From Chrysomallon squamiferum (taxonomy: Eukaryota > Mollusca > Gastropoda > Neomphalida > Peltospiridae), in contig CM022675.1 in the NCBI GenBank assembly GCA_012295275.1, forward strand, positions 4,851,955 through 4,866,977: a stretch of 15,023 nucleotides of DNA, given 5' to 3'. Under the pieces are notes generated by a model that saw only the letters and a program-made list of their open reading frames with translations, was not told the origin of the DNA and did no database searches. A program made the translations under genes and the position numbers. Below, one piece after another: positions 9,006-15,023 of the stretch (its first letter is position 1; the number at the start of each line of letters is the position of its first letter).

Positions 9006-9872
9006 TGGTAATAATAATAGTAATAATAACGACAACAACAATTATTACTATTATTACTATTATTACTACTATAAATACTACTATTGCTCTTAATACTGCT
9101 ATTATTATTGTTGTTGTTGTTGTATTTCTTATTGTTAGTGTTATTATTATTTTAATGTTTTGAAAAATTTTGTAAAGCAACTTACAAAGACACACACTGT
9201 TTTCATAATTTTCACAGCCTTGAAATCCCAGTTCTAAAACTTTCGAGATTTTATTGTATTTGACGTAGCCACAGTTGCTGTTGACAGCAACGTTGGCAAT
9301 GACTTTCACCGAAGCTGGTAAATCTGCAACAGACAGATAATAAATGATGATCAACAGAAGACTCTGGTTCCAATCTTCTCCTAGAGAATTAGTTATTTTA
9401 TAATCATCAGTAAAGGGAATATTTCTTATCATTACATATATAAAGTTAGACATACACACACATAAACGCGCACATGCATATATCACTAAATATTAAATTA
9501 GTACACAAATACACACTTGGTAAATCATGATCTTTTTTGCGCCACCCCTTAAATAATCTTAAACAGGTACACTACATAAAACATTTTGTATTTTAAAATA
9601 CTGTACACTTAAAATATAATTAGTTATTTATAAAAATAACAATGTTTTTATTATTAACTACAATTCTGAAAACGTTCATTTCGACTCTTACCAATCTTGT
9701 ACACAGAAATAAAGTTTTCTCCACCACAGAATTCTGTGTAGCTTCCTGCACATCTGACACAATCTTCTCTCTTACTTAGTCCACTGTCAGCAATTTTACA
9801 AAAACAACGTCTACCCTGAAAACAAAACAACTTTCTTGTTATTTCTTCTTGTTGTTGCTGTTGTTGTTGTTA

Positions 9873-9940
<68 letters not shown>

Positions 9941-11144
9941 GTTATTTTTTGTTTTTTTGTTATTATTATTGTTGTTGTTGTTGTTGTCGTTGTTGCTGTT
10001 GTCATTATTCCGCTTCTTCTTCTTCTTCTTGTTAATATGATTAGTATTAATAGTAGTAGTAGAAGTAGTAGTAGTTGTTGTTGTTGTGTTATTATCTTTA
10101 TTGTTCTTGTCGACATTTAAAAAAAATTAGAAAATCAGAAAACAATAAAAAAAAAATTATTTAAATAAATAAATAAACAAACATGCAAAAAGTAAGTAAA
10201 ATAAAATAAATGGCAGACAGACAAACTTACTTGTAGACCCACAGTATCAGAAGAAGCTCTACACTTGATGAAACAAGAGCATGCGCTGTTATCTTGTAAC
10301 CTGTAATCACTTGTAAGTTCAGTTGTATCTGTTTCTCCTTTGTGTTGAAATAACGGTTCATTTGTCTCTGAGAAAGTGACAACAATTTAAAACTGTATTT
10401 TGTTACTGAACTGAGATTTACAAACACAAAATGAAACCAGTAAATTATACCTACCAGTCCACATCCACGGTGTATACGTCTCAAAAGCTCCTACCCAATA
10501 GTCTGTGTTGTAGTTCATTACAGAAACAAGTTTGTTCTTGTCTAAACCAGAATGATGAACAACGAGTCTGCCTCCTGCCTCCTCACAGCCAGAATACGCT
10601 GCCTCCCACCAAGTTTGTTTTTTATCCAGTGTAAAATATTCTTCTAACATTTCTTCTTGTTTTCTGTCAGACCACGGACCTGTGTTCATTTATTAATTAT
10701 TTATCTGAATGATAAACTTGCTTTATGTTGCAAAAATATACGTTATGTCTTATTGTAATTATATGTGATATTGCTACGTTATTATTTTTGTTATAATTAT
10801 GTTATGTTATTTTATGTTATTTTATATATAATGTTGCTGTAGGTATTATGATATTTTATGTAGTTTTGCGTTTACAGTAAGTAGTTTATTTTTAAAAGAT
10901 ATTATGTTAAAACATGCTAGTTTATGTTATTATTCAATGTTTACCTGTTATATTAAAACTCTCAGTTCAACTGTTTTATCTCTTGTTGTTACGCTATGTA
11001 GTTAGCTCATTATCACAACTATCATTATTGTTGTTTGATGTTGTCATTATTATTCTTGTTGTTGATGTTCTTACATTTATTATTGTTCTTGTTATTGTCG
11101 AAGTTGCTGTTGTTGCTTTTGTTGTTGTTGTTGTTGTTATTGTT

Positions 11145-11205
<61 letters not shown>

Positions 11206-11510
11206 TATGATACGAGGATTTCATGTTAAACATTTTCAAACATTCAGTAGACATTATTCTAAAATGAATTATGTTTCTGTACCATAAAATATAAACACCA
11301 TAATCACATTTCTAAAATACCAATTAATCAATAAATAAAACTTAAGTAAAACTGAAATTTTTCGCTTGTCCCCTTGTCTTATGCATATCAGAAAAAACTT
11401 GAAGTACAACGAATAAATTAATTTAAATAAATAAAAAACTTACTTAGTCTTCCTGCACGTATTCCCTGATTGTAGATCGTTAACATAATCACTGCTGTTA
11501 CTAAATTCAT
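6382..11510 (-). CDS. Minus-strand lectin-like gene: signal peptide, half CTLD, WSC-like, damaged CTLD, stalk (predicted secreted or broken)
   Basis: Eight exons can be joined in frame from the ATG at 11510 to the stop at 6384-6382, for about 350 residues: signal peptide, first half of a C-type-lectin domain, full WSC-like domain, the CGYVK module, a shortened second C-type-lectin domain and a Thr/Ser-rich stalk. All introns are phase 1 except the one inside the WSC domain (phase 0). The 5' five exons are clean. The exon at 8695-8585 needs an internal acceptor to keep the frame, and the stalk frame ends at a stop before any membrane helix. As read, the product would be secreted. A decaying receptor gene is the main alternative, because sequence after the stop still resembles the end of the plus-strand stalk in a shifted frame. 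Confidence 0.6.
6486..6846 (-). repeat. Intron with AAC and AAT microsatellites
   Basis: On the plus strand about 6630-6652 is (AAC)n and about 6664-6738 is (AAT)n, with a GTTT run at about 6801-6820. No coding sequence is visible. Confidence 0.85.
6847..6993 (-). CDS. Exon: second half of the second C-type-lectin-like domain
   Basis: Acceptor TATACAG|GT, donor AAGT|GTGAGT, phase 1 to phase 1, 48 full codons. The product begins GEEFSVDSDY, contains ESRYWGYKMKWHVSSSD and ends SVACQK. It aligns with the plus exon 3798-3926 (LYYNYKSD, PAICQK). The final Cys is kept; no EPN, QPD or WND is seen. Confidence 0.7.
7140..7590. repeat. CA/TACA-rich minisatellite, first block
   Basis: Imperfect repeats of CACATACA, GACACACATA and related words on the plus strand. 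The open frames here on both strands (rich in C, V, M, Y or in T, H) are repeat translations. The block lies in the intron 6994-8584 of the minus gene. Confidence 0.9.
7590..7738. mobile_element. Unique island with a tRNA B-box-like word (possible SINE fragment)
   Basis: A more GC-balanced island between two CA-rich blocks. AACGTTCGAGTCTCG near 7610-7624 fits the RNA polymerase III B box (GTTCGANTC), and a small hairpin is possible after it (GTCAGCGGCATCTGAC). No good A box is found upstream and no tRNA cloverleaf can be drawn, so a SINE head is only a possibility. Confidence 0.25.
7738..7910. repeat. CA/TACA-rich minisatellite, second block
   Basis: The same kind of words as at 7140-7590 (CATACA, GACACA, CACATA), interrupted by short variants. 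Confidence 0.85.
7910..8235 (+). mobile_element. Non-coding unique segment ending in an A-rich tail (possible SINE or LINE 3' end)
   Basis: About 310 bases of complex sequence without an open frame, ending in AAAAAAAATATAATATTAAA and then a pentanucleotide microsatellite. An A-rich tail that grows into a microsatellite is typical of retroposed elements. No known element is recognised. Confidence 0.3.
8236..8362. repeat. Pentanucleotide microsatellite (ATAAT)n
   Basis: About 23 nearly perfect copies of the 5-bp unit ATAAT, starting in the A-rich tail of the preceding segment. Confidence 0.95.
8405..8500. repeat. TACA-type tetranucleotide repeat
   Basis: A clean run of CATA at about 8414-8440 followed by degenerate CACATA words. 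Confidence 0.8.
8585..8695 (-). CDS. Exon: truncated first half of the second C-type-lectin-like domain
   Basis: Ends KYWVGLQRKSEWRWID with the Gly codon split at G|GTAATA, matching WIGL and WLWID of the plus exon 3385-3564. The reading frame is open back to SKVKNSSVSD. An acceptor at CTGAG (8700-8696), preceded by a T-rich tract, joins in frame with the phase-1 end of the previous exon. This shortens the domain by about 22 residues, removing the helix-1 part. It may be an adapted splice or an accidental match in a dead gene. Confidence 0.55.
8696..8770 (-). pseudogene. Decayed 5' part of the lectin exon
   Basis: The bases still align with the start of the plus exon 3385-3564: TCAGAAATATGTATTACA here against TCTGAAACTTGTATTTCA there. 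The frame that gives EICITK runs to CDLSQ and then disagrees with the frame of the downstream YWVGL part. Against the plus copy I count a 9-base gain and then a 17-base loss. The original acceptor (CTAAG near 8768) has no pyrimidine tract and would give the wrong phase. Confidence 0.6.
8820..9155. repeat. Trinucleotide repeats (AGC, AAC, AAT, ATT, GTT)
   Basis: On the plus strand: (AGC)n then (AAC)n then (AAT)n at 8826-8880, (AAT)n at about 8968-9005, and ATT/GTT at about 9040-9155. These intron repeats create the long V- and I-rich frame of 8809-9486, of which only the part overlapping 9186-9323 is a real exon. Confidence 0.9.
9186..9323 (-). CDS. Exon: unrecognised module with CGYVKYN...LGFQGC
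   Basis: Acceptor TTGCAG|AT, donor CTTT|GTAAGT, phase 1 to phase 1, 45 full codons. The product begins DLPASVKVIA, contains NCGYVKYN and LGFQGCENY, and ends SVCL. It aligns with the plus exon 3036-3170 over nearly its whole length. Confidence 0.75.
9692..9815 (-). CDS. Exon: C-terminal half of the WSC-like domain
   Basis: Acceptor TTTTCAG|GGTAGA, donor ATTG|GTAAGA, phase 0 to phase 1, 41 full codons. It begins GRRCFCKIAD, continues with CVRCAGSYTEFCGG and ends ISVYKI. Together with the previous exon this gives C-x3-C, GLQ, G-x2-C-x-C, C-x2-C, CGG and SVY, which is the WSC pattern. Confidence 0.8.
9840..10120. repeat. ATT/GTT/CTT trinucleotide repeats in intron
   Basis: On the plus strand (ATT)n at about 9876-9942, then GTT at about 9968-10000, CTT at about 10012-10030 and AGT/GTT at about 10050-10090. 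Long I, V, L or T frames here come from the repeats. Confidence 0.9.
10231..10367 (-). CDS. Exon: first half of the WSC-like domain
   Basis: Acceptor TTCTCAG|AG (here CTCTGAG/TCAG context at 10368-10370), donor CAA|GTAAGT, phase 1 to phase 0, 45 full codons. The product begins ETNEPLFQHKG and ends with NSACSCFIKCRASSDTVGLQ. C-x3-C followed by GLQ is the usual start of the WSC cysteine pattern. The plus copy has no visible counterpart. Confidence 0.75.
10455..10679 (-). CDS. Exon: half C-type-lectin-like domain
   Basis: Acceptor AACACAG|GT, donor ACTG|GTAGGT, phase 1 to phase 1, 74 full codons. It begins SPWSDRKQEE, contains TWWEAAYSGCEEAGGRLVVH (helix 1 and its Cys) and ends DYWVGAFETYTPWMWT. 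WWEAA-x3-C, YWVG and W-x-W mark the first half of the C-type lectin fold. The second half is missing: the next exon goes straight into the WSC-like domain. The plus copy has no visible counterpart. Confidence 0.8.
10680..11443 (-). other. Intron 1 of the minus gene, aligned to plus-gene intron 1 in its 5' part
   Basis: The part from 11443 to about 10850 matches plus 538-985, with AGCATGTTTTAAC at 10918-10906. A GTT/ATT microsatellite lies at about 11110-11205. No coding sequence is visible. Confidence 0.6.
11444..11510 (-). CDS. Exon 1: signal peptide
   Basis: MNLVTAVIMLTIYNQGIRAGRL, ending in phase 1 at CTAA|GTAAGT. It has the same length as plus exon 1 and differs at only a few residues. 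The hydrophobic core LVTAVIMLTI is better than in the plus copy. The next exon completes a Ser codon in frame. Confidence 0.75.
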
Positions 11511-11785
11511 TATTTCTTTTTCTCTTTATTTTTATTTACGAAAGATCTTACGCAAGGCGATATAAAACTGAGTTTTGATAAAACGAACCAGGAAGATGTT
11601 ATTAAGAGGAAGTAAAATAAAAACAGGTCACGAGTCTCTTACAGATAGAACTGTCAGCTAAACACAAACAGCTAGCAGCCTCACAATGAGTCAGTAAGTG
11701 GGTTCTTAGGTCACACAATTCATTGTTTGTAATTTTCTGTTTGTATAATTATAAGCGATGCGTTGTTTTACTAATGTATTAATCT
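11511..11785 (-). promoter_or_regulatory. Promoter and 5' leader of the minus-strand lectin-like gene
   Basis: Inverted copy of plus 182-470. The shared blocks are listed with the plus promoter; the TATA-like TTTTATATCG is at 11558-11567, about 48 bases before the ATG. Homology fades upstream of about 11785 (ACATTAGTAAAA). Confidence 0.65.
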
Positions 11786-11819
11786 GAACAATAGCTTATT
11801 TTAGTAATACTATGTGCAT

Positions 11820-12020
11820 GCATTTATATGTCTCCGTCTTTTTATATACATACATTTTTATATACGTTTTTTTATGAACATAATTAATACATGCATGCAT
11901 ACATACAAAAATAGATACTTATATACGCATGCATAAACAAATAAATACATACACACATACGTACGTACGTACGTGCACATACATGCTTACATACACACAT
12001 CTAGACACACCACATACAAA
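11820..12020. repeat. TACA/TGCA-rich simple repeat upstream of the minus promoter
   Basis: Degenerate ATACATAC, GCATGCAT and ACGTACGT words. A similar TGTA-rich stretch lies upstream of the plus promoter (1-180), so both promoters have the same kind of flank. Confidence 0.75.
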
Positions 12021-12027
12021 CACAGCT

Positions 12028-12555
12028 AATTCTCACATACAGAGATATTCACAGCATATTTTTATATGAACGTATTCACATACAGAGATATTCACAGCTT
12101 AATTTTATATGAACGTATTCACATGTAATTTTCACATACACAGATATTCACACCTTATTTTTGTATGAACATATTAACATTTAATTTTCAAATACACAGA
12201 TATTCACAGCTTATTTTTATATGAACGTATTCAGAGCTTATTTTTATATAAACGTATTCACAGCTTATTTTCAAATACACAGATATTCACAGCTAATTTT
12301 CAAATACAGAGATATTAACAACTTGTTTGTATATGAACGTATTCAAAGCTTATTTTTATATAAACGTATTCACAGCTTATTTTAAAATACACAGATATTC
12401 ACAGCTTATTTTTATATGAACGTATTCGCAGCTAATTATCAAATACACAGCTATTCGCAATTTATTTTATTAAGAACGTATTCACAGCCTATTTTCAAAT
12501 ACACAGATATTCACAGCTTATTTTTATTTGAACGTATTCACAGCTAATTTTCAGG
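12028..12555. repeat. Minisatellite of two alternating unit types
   Basis: One unit reads about TATTCACAGCTTATTTTTATATGAACG (27 bp) and the other about CAGCTAATTTTCAAATACACAGATATT (near 27-29 bp). They share the TATTCACAGC head and are interspersed through about 520 bases with small changes. No open frame is preserved. Confidence 0.85.
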
Positions 12556-13690
12556 ATGACCACGTAAGATTACTGAGATAACAGACACTATTAGATTAAA
12601 AACCAGTGTTTACTTCATTTCTTTGCAAAACTGATAAATACAAGAATTTCTGTATATTAACAAAAAACAACCTTTGTACTGTCACATTTGTTTAAAACAA
12701 TTAATATTAAGTTTGTAAATTTCAAGCATTGGTGTATATTATAAAAAATATTTTATCAACTAAAATGCGATGTTTCAAGATCTATGAAATATAGATAATG
12801 GAAAGCAGTTGTTTTCTTACAGAATGACTTTGAAACATAAAAATCTGGGTGGGGTATTACCTGGGACAGAGATTACACAAGTAGTATATCTCAGTTTTAT
12901 AACACTCAGTCATACAGAGAATGCTAATACTAATTAAACAAACAGCTATAATTAATTTAGATTATCTTCACAGCTGCTACGTTCTACCTGTAATGTAGTT
13001 TATGTATTTTTAAAATTCTTTGTCGTACAGGTAAATACAAATAATCTTTGTCTGCAGATAAATTCTTTAAATTCATTCAGTTTCAAATTCTGCTTTTCTG
13101 TTCTGTGATTTTCATTTGAAGATTGTTTATAACAAAATAAAGTTGCTTGTATTGTTTATGTTTATTAATTACAGTCACTCTTCAAACAACAGACTTACTT
13201 GTTTCACTTTGTTAAACTAGAAACCAGGTAGTAATAACATAAGAACGTGTTTTGTCACATTTTTGTACTCACCACGTTTTATTACTAAATTTATGATAAA
13301 TAATATATTGCAAAATCTCACTAGAAACTTGTCATTTGTATTAAAATTTCAATTTTACATATTTTTGGTTTTTAAGTTGACTTTATCTATTTATTTAGTT
13401 ATATCCTGTGACATTATCATTAAATCTCCTTCATTTTAACACAAAACGTGTTTGTATTCAATTTGTAGGTCAGTGTACATTAGGCCACACGTTTTGTATC
13501 AGTTTAATTACGAAAAAGGTTTCACTCAAATTCAGGGTGTATATGTGTGTGTCACATATAGAAATAAAATTTGTCAGGTTTTCACTGTATATTATCTCCT
13601 GAGTGTTATTATCACATTTTATCTTTCTTGTTCTTTCTTTTTCCCTCCCATTGTTATTAATATCACTAATACATTGTTATTGTTATCATC
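12556..13690. other. AT-rich stretch with no supported gene
   Basis: No exon with the family's motifs and no long open frame apart from 13408-13811, which is low in coding character and runs into repeats. A few donor-like words on the minus strand (for example AACAA|GTAAGT near 13195) lack a convincing exon. Confidence 0.5.
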
Positions 13691-13712
13691 ACCATCATCA
13701 TCATCATCATCT

Positions 13713-13778
<66 letters not shown>

Positions 13779-13780
13779 CT
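13690..13780. repeat. ATC, ATT and poly-T repeats
   Basis: (ATC)n at about 13686-13710, (ATT)n at about 13715-13745, then a run of more than 30 T at about 13746-13778. Confidence 0.95.
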
Positions 13781-13914
13781 TAATTTACAAATAAATATAT
13801 ATGATCTGTGAGAAATATGTCACTGATAATACTGGTTTGACATGACGGTCACTCTGTTAGTAAAAGTTTGTTGTTTGTAGTAATCAACTAACTGACACCT
13901 CTGTGTTTACTTAC

Positions 13915-14102
13915 TGATGGACCCAGTCTGGTAAGCCTCAAAAGCAAACATGACCAATAGATGAAACATCAAGAGCAATTGTCTCACAAAAGCAGCAGAA
14001 ATAAAATAAGTTTCACAGTTGTGTGTCGGTCCTTTAGAGAGATCGTCACTCTCTGAAACTGATTTCACTGAATGGAATTAGTTAGTACATCTTGAAATGG
14101 AC
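13915..14102 (-). pseudogene. Possible exon relic or signal-peptide exon of a third family member
   Basis: Two readings compete. Read as an exon-2 relic, the 5' end has TTCAG|GTCC as in the minus exon at 10679 (ACACAG|GTCC), and near the 3' end TATTGG then GCTTTTGAG-x-C-x-TA match that exon's TATTGG and GCTTTTGAGACGTA; the frame is broken by stops. Read as a first exon, ATG at 13969 gives MFHLLVMFAFEAYQTGSI and ends in phase 1 at ATCA|GTAAGT, like exon 1 of both genes. Neither is proven. Confidence 0.3.
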
Positions 14103-14207
14103 CTGAATTTATTTTGTGTAAAAAGATAAAAAAAAAAGATGTAAATCTGGGTTCTTGAAAATCAGCGTTAAAAATGTTCAAATGTTGACTGAAATGTCAA
14201 ACACTCG

Positions 14208-14220
14208 ACCCCCCCCCCCC
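14208..14220. repeat. Poly-C run
   Basis: About a dozen C in a row in otherwise AT-rich DNA. Confidence 0.9.
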
Positions 14221-14860
14221 TTCCCGCACCAGTAGCGCTTCTTTTGACAAGTACTTTTCACGTTTATCTTTTGGGATGTAAATTAACTTTGAATTAATTA
14301 ATTTCTCTGTTGCAGTAGAAATGTAAAACAAAAATAAACTGATATCAGAGTTGTCTTCTCTTGGTGTTAATCAGTGACGTCTTTTTTCAACAGCACATTT
14401 CTATAATCTGTATTCTAATGTTTAGCAATGTCTGAACAATTATTCTTGTATAAAATCCTCCAACTACAAATGCAAATCCAAATTTGTTTCTGAAATAAAA
14501 TGTTTTCTCCGAACTCTGGAACATAACATAACCAGGATTCAGACTGAGACTCTGTTAGTAAGAAATTTTTGTTTCATTCAGAATATATTACAAAATGAAA
14601 AGTAACATAACACAAATAAACATGAACACACATCTAGAAAGACACGTGCGTGTGCGTGTGTATGTGTGTGTCTGTGTATGTGCGTGTCTTCGTGTTGTTA
14701 CGTCAGTTAAATAGTCAAAAAGCTATGAATGTGTTTATGTTTAATTTCTTTTGGTGATGTTTACACACAGTTGCTGTTTTGAGGAAATCTGTAACTTGAA
14801 ATACTCGATTTGAAACGATATTGTCTCTGGAAAATAGTTAACAGTCTTAACAGAAATTTT
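14221..14860. other. Stretch with no supported gene; GT-rich repeat inside
   Basis: No exon is recognised. A GTGC/GTGT-rich run lies at about 14644-14690. Confidence 0.5.
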
Positions 14861-14990
14861 TCATAAAGTTTTCCTGCTACTTTCGGTTGACAAAACCTTC
14901 TATACTGGACAAAGATATGAAACTAAGATATTTAATTTGTGTTTGGTCGAGGCTGTTTATATGAAGAAAACTCGTAGACAAAACCTCGAG
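14860..14990. repeat. Inverted partner of the segment at about 1118-1240
   Basis: On the minus strand this reads CATATAAACA, TATCTTAG, TTCAT, TTTGTCC, AAGGTTTTGTCA, CCGAAAGTAG and ATGAAAAAT in the same order as plus 1118-1240. In the plus gene it lies in intron 1, so this copy may mark intron 1 of another minus-strand gene whose first exon would be beyond the window. Confidence 0.6.
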
Positions 14991-15023
14991 AACGTAACAA
15001 GTAAAGTATGAACGATGTTCGTG

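Noticed and set aside
8809-9486. 225-codon minus-strand open frame
   Set aside because: Only the part at 9186-9323 is a supported exon; the rest reads through introns and AAC/AAT repeats.
9811-10120. Poly-I/L/T frames on both strands
   Set aside because: ATT/GTT microsatellite translations inside an intron.
10227-10484. 85-codon minus-strand frame starting MRRIHRGC
   Set aside because: A shadow of the real exon at 10231-10367 in another frame, with an intron inside it.
13175-13290. Donor-like AACAA|GTAAGT as the end of a third-copy WSC exon
   Set aside because: The upstream bases do not show the C-x3-C and GLQ coding pattern; the donor match alone is too common.

Overview
This is AT-rich eukaryotic nuclear DNA dominated by microsatellites, with interrupted genes and canonical GT-AG introns. 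The exons encode a modular lectin-like receptor family: signal peptide, half C-type-lectin domain, WSC-like cysteine domain, C-type-lectin domain, stalk, transmembrane helix, tyrosine-rich tail. That layout, the CCCTAA-type repeats and the TGTA, ATT and TAATA simple repeats fit a mollusc, most likely a gastropod. The organism call is an inference from style and remembered family layouts, not a proof.

Two paralogous genes lie tail to tail around a run of 200 Ns (5976-6175). The plus-strand copy has a promoter at about 182-470, a signal-peptide exon at 471-537, a 2.2 kb intron, and then exons at 2733-2862, 3036-3170, 3385-3564, 3798-3926, 4343-4417, 5100-5175 (membrane helix) and 5659-5975 (cytoplasmic tail, cut by the gap). 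The minus-strand copy has its promoter at about 11511-11785 and exons at 11510-11444, 10679-10455, 10367-10231, 9815-9692, 9323-9186, 8695-8585, 6993-6847 and 6485-6382. Promoter, first exon and the first part of intron 1 align as an inverted repeat (about 182-985 against about 11785-10850), including a perfect 20-bp block and a shared TATA box.

The two copies are damaged in complementary ways. The plus copy has an open 3' half (WSC part, second lectin domain, membrane anchor, tail) but lacks the two exons that follow the signal peptide in the other copy. Its intron 1 instead holds a satellite of about 170 bp with CCCTAA cores, and joining exon 1 directly to the next visible exon shifts the frame. 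The minus copy has an intact 5' half, but its second lectin domain lacks the first part of the fold, its stalk exon runs into a stop, and no membrane or tail exon is visible before the gap. Either one or both are decaying, or the minus copy makes a secreted form and the plus copy a membrane form.

Right of the minus-strand promoter (11785-15023) there is no confident gene. There is a 0.5 kb minisatellite (about 12030-12555), mononucleotide and trinucleotide repeats, a possible first- or second-exon relic of a third family member (13915-14102, minus strand), and a segment at about 14860-14990 that matches, inverted, intron 1 of the plus gene (about 1118-1240). This suggests a larger cluster of such genes extending beyond the window.
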